Shown here piece by piece: positions 26,620-34,438 of a DNA stretch of 64,000 bases. The translations under genes were made by a program, and so were the position numbers. Origin of the DNA: Paenibacillus terricola. Lineage in GTDB: Bacteria; Bacillota; Bacilli; Paenibacillales; Paenibacillaceae. The stretch's first letter is position 1, and every line of letters starts with the position of its first letter. The DNA is taken from NCBI RefSeq assembly GCF_014779765.1, contig NZ_JACXZA010000001.1, positions 1 through 64,000 on the forward strand, in the 5' to 3' direction. The notes under the pieces were generated by a model, which ran no database searches, had not been told where the DNA came from, and saw only the letters and a program-made list of their open reading frames with translations.

Positions 26620-27288
26620 ATGGCGAAGAAGCAATATGCCGTTATCGGAATGGGACGTTTCGGCTCGAGTGTAGCAGCTACATTATCGAACCTCGGCTTT
26701 GACGTGCTAGCAATCGATTCCAGTGAACAACGTATACAAGAAGCATCCCACTTCGTTACGCATGCGGTCTCGGCAGATAGTACGGATGAGGAGGCGCTTC
26801 GCGCACTCGGTATCCGGAATTTCGATGTCGTCGTTGTGGCGATTGGACAAGATATTCAGGCCAGCATCCTGACAACGCTCATTCTTAAAGATCTTGGCGT
26901 TCCTAAGCTTATTGTGAAGGCGCAGACGGAGCTTCATGGCAAAGTGCTCAGCAAGATCGGAGCGGACAAGGTGGTATACCCGGAGCGGGATATGGGCATG
27001 CGAGTTGCGCATCATCTGATTTCGAAGAATATTGTGGATTTTATCGAGCTGTCGGATGACTACAGCATCCTCGAGCTGAGCGCGCCACCGCAGATGGTGG
27101 GCAGAAACCTGAAACAGCTGGACATTCGTCCGAAGTTCAAATGCAACGTTATGGCGATTAAGAGCAATGGGCAGATGAATATATCGCCGACCGCTGAGGA
27201 TGTCATTCAGTCGGATGATGTACTCGTAGTCGTCGGTAAGAACAACGATCTGGCGAATATGGAACGAGCGTATTTGGATGAACGTTAA
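26620..27288 (+). CDS. ktrA: Potassium uptake regulatory subunit KtrA (TrkA-N/TrkA-C)
   Basis: A 222-residue RCK-type gating subunit of Ktr potassium transporters. The N-terminal NAD/ATP-binding Rossmann motif YAVIGMGRFGSSVA comes first and a TrkA-C ligand-binding domain occupies about 135-220. ATG 26620 has GGGGGA at 7-base spacing, while ATG 26614 is too close to it. The membrane subunit KtrB is not in the window. The protein forms an octameric ring under the channel and responds to nucleotides. Confidence 0.9.
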   Translation: MAKKQYAVIGMGRFGSSVAATLSNLGFDVLAIDSSEQRIQEASHFVTHAVSADSTDEEALRALGIRNFDVVVVAIGQDIQASILTTLILKDLGVPKLIVKAQTELHGKVLSKIGADKVVYPERDMGMRVAHHLISKNIVDFIELSDDYSILELSAPPQMVGRNLKQLDIRPKFKCNVMAIKSNGQMNISPTAEDVIQSDDVLVVVGKNNDLANMERAYLDER

Positions 27289-27412
27289 GGCGGGACGGTC
27301 GTAAGGACAAGAGTAGAGTTGTTGAGCCTTATGTATGGGCAATCATATATGATTAAGGATTAGAGCACGCTACTGATGAGTTCGTGTTCGTGTTGAAGAG
27401 AGGGTTTTCAAG

Positions 27413-28213
27413 TTGTTCGATGTGATGTCAGTACAGAACGCCCGTGCGAAGAGCTGGGCAGCCCTATTGGACAAAAAGCACCGCGACCGCGCAGGCCGAT
27501 TCGTCGTGGAGGGCATTCATCTGGTGCAAGAGGCGCTTCGCTGCAGCGCAGAGATCGAAGCCGTCGTCTATGACGGCGAACGTGGTCTGCCAGCGGAGCT
27601 GAAGCGGGAGCTAGCGCTTGTAGAGCAGCCGGAGCTGCTCGTAAGCGCATCGCAGGCTGTGATGGCGAAGTGTACCGGGACGGACTCGCCGCCGCCTGTA
27701 TTCGCGGTGGTGATCAAGCCAGTCGTGAATGAAGAAGCGCTGTTCCGCGAGCAATCGCTCGTCGTCGTCCTCGACGGCGTGCGCGATCCAGGCAATGCGG
27801 GTACGATTATCCGCAGCGCGGATGCGGTTGGTGCGGACGCGGTCGTGTTGGGACGCGGCTGCGTGGATCTATATAACCCGAAGACGGTACGTTCGACGAT
27901 GGGATCGTTGTTCCATCTGCCGGTCATCGAGGCAGATCTCGGCAAGCTGCTGCCGCAGGCGAAGGAGCGGGGCATCCGAATCGCTGCGACGAGTCTGCAG
28001 TCGGCGGTCAGCTGCTTCGACTGCAATTGGACAGGCCCGACATGGCTGGTACTCGGCAGCGAGTCGGACGGTATCTCGCCGGACGTATTGGCGCTGGCCG
28101 ATCAGTCGGTTATTATTCCGATCCGCGGCAAGGCGGAGTCGCTGAATGTAGCGATGGCGGGTACGGTTATTTTGTATGAGGCGCTGAGACAGCGGGAGTT
28201 GGGGAGAAGATAG
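27413..28213 (+). CDS. TrmH/SpoU-family RNA 2'-O-methyltransferase
   Basis: A 266-residue SPOUT methyltransferase. The N-terminal substrate-binding domain (RFVVEGIHLVQEAL) is followed by the trefoil-knot catalytic domain with motif 1 NAGTIIRSADAVGADAVVLG, motif 2 LVLGSESDGIS and motif 3 SLNVAMAGTVILYEALRQ. It should transfer methyl from S-adenosylmethionine to rRNA or tRNA ribose. The start is TTG 27413 with GAGAGGG 9 bases upstream, and ATG 27425 is an alternative. It is monocistronic, with a large hairpin after it. Confidence 0.88.
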   Translation: MFDVMSVQNARAKSWAALLDKKHRDRAGRFVVEGIHLVQEALRCSAEIEAVVYDGERGLPAELKRELALVEQPELLVSASQAVMAKCTGTDSPPPVFAVVIKPVVNEEALFREQSLVVVLDGVRDPGNAGTIIRSADAVGADAVVLGRGCVDLYNPKTVRSTMGSLFHLPVIEADLGKLLPQAKERGIRIAATSLQSAVSCFDCNWTGPTWLVLGSESDGISPDVLALADQSVIIPIRGKAESLNVAMAGTVILYEALRQRELGRR

Positions 28214-28276
28214 TTTTTGTCCAGCACCCCAAATACTGTTCTGAAATAGATATAGAAACTATTTCCTCAAAACACC

Positions 28277-28324
28277 AAAGACTGGAGATAAATCGGCACT
28301 ACACCGATCCGTCTCCAGTCTTTT
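28277..28324 (+). terminator. Terminator after the methyltransferase gene
   Basis: The 12-bp stem AAAGACTGGAGA/TCTCCAGTCTTT encloses a smaller hairpin (ATCGG/CCGAT) and is followed by TTTT. It marks the edge before the AT-richer inserted region. Confidence 0.8.
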
Positions 28325-28489
28325 GCTATGCCTTTCTCAGAAATTTCCCATCTACCATAACAGGGATTCAAGGAAAGCAAGCGGAGGAAATGCAGGAGTG
28401 TATAGGTTGGTAGCGAAGTAATGGGGTAAGTGTGATCTAGCGAATCTGAGTGTTGGATTGCCACGCGTTAATTTGTTGGGGGTTCCGTT

Positions 28490-29122
28490 ATGAAAAAAAT
28501 GTTAATTGGAGCTATACTCTTAATTCTCATCACGGGTTGTCATCAAAATATCCGCAATCATGATTCTGCGATACCTTCAAATTCCGCTCTTCCTTCTGCT
28601 ACATCATCACCAACTCATTTGAATTTTAAGGCTGTCCCTCAACCATTCACAACTGAAATTGCTCTAAAGAATGTTTCGATCCAGAAGAAAGTAAGTCCTG
28701 GATTTATCGTATATGAAAAAAAAGATGATGCCTTTGACTTATATTTAGGAAAAGTAGAAAACCAAAATTCGGTTCGAGAATTTGGCTTGCTTTCAGGTAC
28801 AGTGTATAAAAAACAGATTGAAATAAAAAATGTTTCTATTTTCGGCGAATCCGCTATTTTGGTTTCAGGTTATTGTGGCGGCACATGTTCCATGAACTAC
28901 TTTTTTTTGAAAAATAGCAATGAACCTTTCCTTGTTGTATCCGAATTTATTCAAATCACAGATATAGACAACGATGGAATCAATGAATATGGAGGCGTAT
29001 TACATTGCGCAGGCCATCTCAGGCGTCATTCTGACGTTATCCCCCAAGAAAGTCATTCTTGGCGGAGGGGTAATGAAACAAGCGCAGCTATTCCCGATGA
29101 TTCGAGAGGCAGTAGGTACTAA
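28490..29122 (+). pseudogene. Lipoprotein gene truncated and fused to a fructokinase gene remnant
   Basis: The open frame gives 210 residues. Residues 1-165 look like a genuine lipoprotein, with signal MKKMLIGAILLILITGC (lipobox ITGC), a Ser/Pro/Thr linker and a soluble domain ending in DIDNDGINEY, a calcium-loop-like motif. From about 28985 the frame continues out of phase through the tail of a ROK fructokinase gene, giving a nonsense Arg/Ser-rich end. Base composition is clearly AT-richer than that of the genes on either side. The native 3' end has been lost. Confidence 0.7.
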
Positions 29123-29264
29123 TTTGAATGGATACGTAAGTGCTGAATCAATTGTATCGGATATCGAACATTATATTGTACCGCCCGGATTAGGCAACAA
29201 TGCAGGCTTATGCGGGGCCTTGGCGCTGGGCGTAAGGGCGCTCGGTTCGCAGACGGGGGAATAA
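28986..29264 (+). pseudogene. C-terminal remnant of a ROK-family fructokinase
   Basis: The frame from about 28986 to the stop at 29264 reads EAYYIAQAISGVILTLSP, KVILGGGVMKQAQLFP and IVPPGLGNNAGLCGALALG. Each block aligns with the C-terminal third of the intact fructokinase at 35956 (ESYYIGQALSN, RIILGGGIMSQAHLFP, IVPPALGHNAGLIGALALA). The N-terminal two thirds, including the ATP, substrate and zinc motifs, are absent. It is a leftover of a second, similar fructokinase. Confidence 0.82.
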
Positions 29265-29303
29265 TAATAGAGACGTCGGATCGTTAAACTGTCACACCAA
29301 CGA

Positions 29304-29332
29304 AAAGAGTCCCTTAATTATCGAGACTCTTT
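29304..29332 (+). terminator. Terminator after the fructokinase remnant
   Basis: Stem AAAGAGTC/GACTCTTT with a 13-base loop, then GTCATTTT. It is probably the original terminator of the lost fructokinase gene. Confidence 0.5.
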
Positions 29333-29382
29333 GTCATTTTAGAAGCTTCTCGTGGTGTTAAATTACATTGCAAAAACTATTA

Positions 29383-29411
29383 TTGAAACGTTTCCAAAGT
29401 TGTGCTAAGAT
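29383..29411 (+). promoter_or_regulatory. Promoter of the LacI-type gene with overlapping operator
   Basis: TTGAAA (29383-29388), a 17-base spacer and TAAGAT (29406-29411) make a good sigma-A promoter. The palindrome TTGAAACGTTTCCAA (29383-29397) covers its -35 element and matches the operators at 30466-30657, so the regulator should repress itself. Confidence 0.7.
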
Positions 29412-29449
29412 ACATTCAAGACAGATGCTGCTAGTAGGGAGGTGTACAA

Positions 29450-30424
29450 TTGACTAACTTGAAACAAGTAGCTGAACTGGCTGGAGTAGGGCTCGGAACA
29501 GTGTCGCGAGTCATTAACAACCATGTTTCGGTTAAGCCGACAACAAGGGAAAAAGTGTTAGAAGCTATAAAACAGTTAAATTACGTTCCCAATGAAGTTG
29601 CAAGAAACTTCAAGATGCAGAAGTCGAATTTAATCGCTTTATTGCTGCCAAGCATATGGAATCCATTCTTCTCAGAACTGGCCTACTATATCGAAGATGA
29701 GCTTGACCGAGAAGGCTACAAACTAATATTGTGCAACAGCGGTGGCAAGCCGTCCAAAGAGCTATATTACTTTGACATTCTGAATCAGAACAAAGTGGCC
29801 GGCATTCTGGGCATTACATATAACGATATCGAGGATAGTCTCAATAATGATATTCCGATCATTAGCATAGATAGGCATTTCTCTAAGACGGTTCCTTGCG
29901 TGACATCGGACAACTATAGCGGTGGACGAATTGCAATGCGGGAACTATACAATGCGGGAGTTCGGAAACCAGCATTCATTGGAGTCGTAACAAAGGTATT
30001 CAGTGAAACCATGTTGCGTAAACAGGGCTTTATAGACGAAGCTGCAGCGCTGGGCTTGGACTATGTCGTCTATGAGGAACCCGACCCGTTAATGGACGAA
30101 TTAAGTTTCTTCAACAATTTCTTCGCAATTAAAGAACATCATGAAATTGATGGCGTTTTTGCTATTACGGATATGTTCGCAGCGAGATATATCGAGCAAG
30201 CGCAAAAACAGGGGATTAGCGTTCCGGATGACGTCAAAGTAATTGGTTACGACGGCATTCAAGATAACACCTTGTTTCACCCCATTTTATCGACGATTCG
30301 TCAGCCGGTTGAAACGATGGCCCGTACATCCGTTAGGCTTCTTCTCCAGAGAATTGAAGGCGTGCCGATCGAACATGACACCTATCGGATTCCAGTAGAA
30401 TTCAGGCAAGGAAAAACGACTTAG
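29450..30424 (+). CDS. LacI-family regulator of the fructan/sucrose cluster
   Basis: A 324-residue repressor. The helix-turn-helix is VAELAGVGLGTVSRVINNHV, the hinge NYVPNEVARNFKMQKS, and the effector domain (LIALLLPS, PIISIDRHF, IDGVFAITDMFAARYI, VIGYDGIQDNTLFHP) is complete. The start is TTG with GGGAGG upstream. It is followed by an importer, a beta-fructosidase and a fructokinase, so the inducer is probably sucrose, fructose or a fructo-oligosaccharide. The GAAACGTTTC-centred sites at its own promoter and before the importer are the likely operators. Confidence 0.9.
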   Translation: MTNLKQVAELAGVGLGTVSRVINNHVSVKPTTREKVLEAIKQLNYVPNEVARNFKMQKSNLIALLLPSIWNPFFSELAYYIEDELDREGYKLILCNSGGKPSKELYYFDILNQNKVAGILGITYNDIEDSLNNDIPIISIDRHFSKTVPCVTSDNYSGGRIAMRELYNAGVRKPAFIGVVTKVFSETMLRKQGFIDEAAALGLDYVVYEEPDPLMDELSFFNNFFAIKEHHEIDGVFAITDMFAARYIEQAQKQGISVPDDVKVIGYDGIQDNTLFHPILSTIRQPVETMARTSVRLLLQRIEGVPIEHDTYRIPVEFRQGKTT

Positions 30425-30430
30425 GTAGTA

Positions 30431-30459
30431 GAAAAGGAAATCAAACGTATTTCCTTTTC
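30431..30459 (+). terminator. Terminator of the LacI-type gene
   Basis: Perfect 11-bp stem GAAAAGGAAAT/ATTTCCTTTTC with a 7-base loop, 7 bases past the stop. The T-rich 3' arm substitutes for a separate T run. Confidence 0.55.
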
Positions 30460-30465
30460 ACAATT

Positions 30466-30657
30466 TGGAAACGTTTCATTTGGTGGATGAAGCATTTGGG
30501 AAGAGCGGATAATAACGTATACGTAGTATTGGAAACGTTTCAAGTTAGATGCTGAAGATCCATGGTTATGGAAACAGTTTATTAAATATAAATGGGTACA
30601 CTGTTTTGGAAACGTTTCAAGCATAAACTGCGTTGCAATGTTTTGGAAACGTTTCAT
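30466..30657 (+). promoter_or_regulatory. Array of four LacI-type operators before the fructan importer
   Basis: TGGAAACGTTTCA occurs four times: 30466-30478, 30531-30543, 30608-30620 and 30645-30657. Centre-to-centre distances are 64, 77 and 37 bases. A degenerate fifth copy (TGGAAACAGTTTAT) starts at 30569. All are on a 192-base stretch directly upstream of the permease gene. The copies share the flanking TT and a trailing A or T. A -10 element could not be assigned with confidence. Confidence 0.8.
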
Positions 30658-30682
30658 CAATAATGATTGAAGGCGGGGTCAT

Positions 30683-31642
30683 ATGAACGTGAAGTTCAAC
30701 ACGGGAGTAGAGGTACCAATGAAATCTGAGAATCGTTTGAGAAAACGGTTGAAACTGATTTCTAACAATTATCAGCTGTATTTGTTTTTGCTTCCGACAA
30801 TCGTATTTTTCGCTATATTCGCTTATTGGCCTATGTACGGGGTCATCATTGCTTTCAAAGATTTCTCTGTAACCAAAGGAATTATGGGAAGTCCTTGGGC
30901 AGGCTTCGAGCATTTCGAACGCTTCTTCCATTCGTATAACTTCAAGGAATTGATAAGCAATACGTTAGGTCTAAGCGTGCTTGGCCTGATCGTGACTTTT
31001 CCTTTGCCGATTATTTTGGCGCTGTCATTGAATCAAGTCACGAACCTTAATTTCAAGAAGTTTGTCCAAACGACTGTTTATGCGCCATTCTTTATCTCCA
31101 CTGTCGTCTTATCCGGAATGATCTTAGTGTTCCTGTCTCCAACAGGGATTATCAATCAGTTGATCGTCCATCTCGGCGGACATGATCCGATTCTGTTCAT
31201 GTCCAAACCTGAGTACTTCAAAGCGACATATATCTTATCTGATGTGTGGCAAGGAACAGGCTTCAGCGCAATCGTTTATCTTGCTGCATTGGCTGGTGTT
31301 AACCCAGAGATCCATGAAGCGGCTATCGTAGACGGAGCAACGAAATGGCAGCGCATCTTAAATGTAGACCTTCCGTCGATAATGCCAACCGCAATCATTC
31401 TCTTGATATTGGCTGTAGGTAACATTATGGGCGTTGGATTCGAGAAAGCTTACCTGCTGCAAACGCCAACCAACCTGCCGTCTTCAGAAATCATCTCGAC
31501 TTATGTCTATAAAGTGGGCCTGAAGCAATCGCAGTATAGCTTCTCGGCAGCGGTCGGACTATTTAACTCGGTCATTAATCTGATTTTGTTGCTCTCGGTC
31601 AATAAAGCCGCGAAGAAGCTTTCAAGCACAAGTTTATTTTAG
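30683..31642 (+). CDS. LplB-type ABC permease of the fructan-oligosaccharide importer
   Basis: A 319-residue membrane protein with six predicted spans (YLFLLPTIVFFAIFAYWPMY is the first). The EAA loop EAAIVDGATKWQRILNVDLP near residue 212 docks the ATPase. GGCGGGG precedes ATG 30683. A second ATG at 30719 with AGAGGT upstream is possible and would remove 12 residues. The partner permease starts 13 bases downstream. It should import sucrose or fructo-oligosaccharides, judging from the GH32 and fructokinase genes of the same operon. Confidence 0.87.
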   Translation: MNVKFNTGVEVPMKSENRLRKRLKLISNNYQLYLFLLPTIVFFAIFAYWPMYGVIIAFKDFSVTKGIMGSPWAGFEHFERFFHSYNFKELISNTLGLSVLGLIVTFPLPIILALSLNQVTNLNFKKFVQTTVYAPFFISTVVLSGMILVFLSPTGIINQLIVHLGGHDPILFMSKPEYFKATYILSDVWQGTGFSAIVYLAALAGVNPEIHEAAIVDGATKWQRILNVDLPSIMPTAIILLILAVGNIMGVGFEKAYLLQTPTNLPSSEIISTYVYKVGLKQSQYSFSAAVGLFNSVINLILLLSVNKAAKKLSSTSLF

Positions 31643-31654
31643 GAGGGACGATCT

Positions 31655-32563
31655 ATGTCCGGCGGCCAAACGAAATCCGCTTTGCGATCACGTAAAGATT
31701 TACGGTTCGACATTATTAACTATGCGATTCTAACGATTATCGCGATTATCGTTATTTACCCTCTATATTTCGTGTTAATCGCTTCTGTCAGTGATCCATC
31801 CACAGTCCTTAACGGGGAAATGTGGATCTTCCCGAAAGGTTTGACGTTTGAAGGTTATTCTAGAATTTTGCACGAGGGAAGCATCTGGTTGGGATACAAG
31901 AACACCATCCTCTATACAACGGTTGGCACAACGATCAATGTGGTGCTGACTGTGCTGGCTGGTTACGCTTTGTCGCGAAATGATCTGTATGGCCGCAATG
32001 TCATTATGGTGTTCTTGCTCATTACGATGTTCTTCTCCGGCGGCTTGATTCCTACATATCTCGTCGTGAAGAAACTGCACTTGGTCAATACGATGTGGGC
32101 GCTGATTCTACCTAAGGCAGTATCTCTGTTCAATGTCATTATTGCACGTTCCTTCTTCCAGGAATCGATTCCTAAAGAGCTGCTCGAACAAGCCAAAATC
32201 GATGGGTGCTCGGATATTACGTTTTTTGCACGTATTGTGGTTCCGCTATCGAAAGCCATCATTGCCGTATTGGCCTTGTTCTACGCTGTTGGTTACTGGA
32301 ATTCGTTCTTCGACGCATTGATTTATCTCGGGGATGACTCTAAGTATCCATTGCAGCTGATTCTGCGCAATATTCTCGTCGTTCAGAACGAGCTGGCAAG
32401 TCAATTCGTAACGGACGTACAGTCGGCGGAGGTTCAACAGAGAGTCGCAAGTTTGTTGAAATACGGCGTAATCGTCGTTGCATCGGCCCCTCTGCTCATT
32501 ATTTATCCGTTCGTGCAGAGATTCTTCGTCAAGGGCGTCATGATCGGCAGCGTCAAAGGCTAA
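31655..32563 (+). CDS. YtcP-type ABC permease of the fructan-oligosaccharide importer
   Basis: A 302-residue second permease. A first helix IAIIVIYPLYFVLIASV, the EAA-type loop LEQAKIDGCSDITFFARIVV and the typical end FFVKGVMIGSVKG are visible. GGAGGG lies 7 bases before the ATG. It forms the channel with the permease just upstream. The binding-protein gene follows after about 150 bases. Confidence 0.88.
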   Translation: MSGGQTKSALRSRKDLRFDIINYAILTIIAIIVIYPLYFVLIASVSDPSTVLNGEMWIFPKGLTFEGYSRILHEGSIWLGYKNTILYTTVGTTINVVLTVLAGYALSRNDLYGRNVIMVFLLITMFFSGGLIPTYLVVKKLHLVNTMWALILPKAVSLFNVIIARSFFQESIPKELLEQAKIDGCSDITFFARIVVPLSKAIIAVLALFYAVGYWNSFFDALIYLGDDSKYPLQLILRNILVVQNELASQFVTDVQSAEVQQRVASLLKYGVIVVASAPLLIIYPFVQRFFVKGVMIGSVKG

Positions 32564-32712
32564 AGCTAAATGGGCTGTACAGCCTGTCATCAGGTTGATA
32601 TAGAAGCAAGCGATTTAAGGAGGTGGTTTATTCCAAAAGCATAATGGTGGTTTGGTTTGTCTATAAAGGGTGGTTGTGAAGTTGAAAACAAACAACATTG
32701 GAGGGTAAGAAA

Positions 32713-34326
32713 ATGAAAAAACGTTACGCTTCAGCATTAACCTTGCTTCTTACGTCTAGTTTGCTCGTTACGGCGTGTTCATCATCCAATGATTCAGACA
32801 AAAAATCGGATTCACCGGCAACGAATGCGGCAGCAGACATTAATGTAACAGGTTATCCGATCGTGAAGGATAAAGTTACGCTTAAATTTGTTTCGCCTAA
32901 GAACCCGTTGGCTCCAGCTTACGGAGATATGACCTTCTTTAAAAATCTCGAGACTCAATCGAATGTACATATCGAATGGAATAACATTCCAGGAGATGGT
33001 TATCAGGAGAAGAAGAACCTGCTCTTGGCAACGAATGATCTTCCTGATGCATTTTATAATGCGGGGTTCACCGATTTTGACTTGATCAAATACGGCACCG
33101 AAGGAACCATCATCCCACTTGAAGACCTCATTGATCAATATATGCCTAACTTGAAAGCCTTGTTCGAGAAACGACCGGACTTGAAAGCGATCGTTACGGC
33201 ACCTGATGGCCATATTTACTCGCTCCCGTATGCCGAAGAAATGAATTTGATCAACATGCCTAACCAAATGTTCATTAACAAAAAATGGTTGGACCAGTTG
33301 AACTTACCGGTTCCTACGACGCTGCAAGAATATCATGATGCATTGAAGGCATTCAAAGACAACAATGTGAATGGCAAAGGTACAGTAGTCCCGCTGTCCT
33401 GGTGGTTCCAAGGCTGGTGCGGCAATGAAGGCGACTTGCTCGGCATGTTCGGTGCACCGGACGTTTCAACGGACGATCATCGTATTGTAAAAGACGGTAA
33501 AGTGGAGTACTCCCTTGCGCTTCCGGAATATAAAGAAGCCATTGCTTATTATCACAATTGGTACGAAGAAGGTCTGATTGATCCAGAAATCGCGACCATG
33601 GATGCGGAGAAGCTGAAAGCGAAGGGCAAAACTGCTGATGAAACGCTTGGTTCGTTCATCTGGTGGGAAGGTCCGGAAATCGTTGGCGAAGACCGCATGA
33701 AGGATTACGTTCTGATGCCGCCTCTGAAGAACAACGAAGGTGAAATTGTTATTGGCAAAACGAATTACTCGGAATATTCCCGTGATTCCTTCGTTATTAC
33801 AAGAGCGAACAAAAATCCAGAAATTGCGGCTCGTTGGGCTGACCAACTGTATGATGCGAAGACGGGCATTCAAGCGCACTGGGGACCGATCGGAGAAGTA
33901 TACAAGGAAGAGAACGGCAAGCTCGTGAATCTTCCGGTTCCTGCAGGTACGACAGCTGGCGAATACCGGATCAAGGTAGCACCAGGTGGACCAACTGCCA
34001 TTACGAAAGATCAATTCGGAACGCTTGTCGACATGGAACCGCGTGCGAAGCAGCGCTTGGAAGAGCTGGAGAAGTACTACTTCCCTTATCAAGTTAAAGA
34101 AAACTATCCGTCCGTCTTCCTATCCGCGGAAGATCTGGACAAGGTCAATCAGATCGAAACGCAGCTCAAAGAGTACACGAAGCAAATGAAAGCGAAATGG
34201 TTGATGGACGGCGGGGTAGAGAAAGACTGGGACGGCTACCTGAAAAAGCTTGATCAAATCGGCCTGAAAGAATTGCTGGATATCTATCAAAAAGGATATG
34301 ACCAATTCCAGAAAAACAATGCATAA
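32713..34326 (+). CDS. Solute-binding lipoprotein of the fructan-oligosaccharide importer
   Basis: A 537-residue lipoprotein. The signal peptide MKKRYASALTLLLTSS ends in lipobox LVTAC (Cys22), then comes a Ser/Asp/Lys linker and the LplA-like binding fold. GGAGGGT lies 7 bases before ATG 32713, which rules out the TTG at 32698 that overlaps the ribosome binding site. Several surface Trp/Tyr clusters (LSWWFQGWCGNEGD) could stack on sugar rings. A 14-bp hairpin separates it from the GH32 gene. Confidence 0.88.
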   Translation: MKKRYASALTLLLTSSLLVTACSSSNDSDKKSDSPATNAAADINVTGYPIVKDKVTLKFVSPKNPLAPAYGDMTFFKNLETQSNVHIEWNNIPGDGYQEKKNLLLATNDLPDAFYNAGFTDFDLIKYGTEGTIIPLEDLIDQYMPNLKALFEKRPDLKAIVTAPDGHIYSLPYAEEMNLINMPNQMFINKKWLDQLNLPVPTTLQEYHDALKAFKDNNVNGKGTVVPLSWWFQGWCGNEGDLLGMFGAPDVSTDDHRIVKDGKVEYSLALPEYKEAIAYYHNWYEEGLIDPEIATMDAEKLKAKGKTADETLGSFIWWEGPEIVGEDRMKDYVLMPPLKNNEGEIVIGKTNYSEYSRDSFVITRANKNPEIAARWADQLYDAKTGIQAHWGPIGEVYKEENGKLVNLPVPAGTTAGEYRIKVAPGGPTAITKDQFGTLVDMEPRAKQRLEELEKYYFPYQVKENYPSVFLSAEDLDKVNQIETQLKEYTKQMKAKWLMDGGVEKDWDGYLKKLDQIGLKELLDIYQKGYDQFQKNNA

Positions 34327-34349
34327 CGCTTCCTAGAAGCCAGTAACAA

Positions 34350-34390
34350 GAACAAACCGGAACGAATGTCCTCGCTGTTCCGGTTTGTTC
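34350..34390 (+). terminator. Perfect 14-bp inverted repeat between binding protein and GH32 genes
   Basis: GAACAAACCGGAAC (34350-34363) pairs with GTTCCGGTTTGTTC (34377-34390) around a 13-base loop, with no T run after it. It may be a partial terminator or a stem protecting the upstream mRNA, lowering expression of the enzymes relative to the binding protein. Confidence 0.5.
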
Positions 34391-34438
34391 TACATATAAG
34401 CACTTATTCATTAAGTACAAACGAAGGATGAGCATGAC

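Noticed and set aside
28490..30660. The fructan region considered as a mobile element insertion
   Set aside because: Base composition shifts and there is a gene scar, but I found no transposase, integrase, terminal repeats or target duplication.
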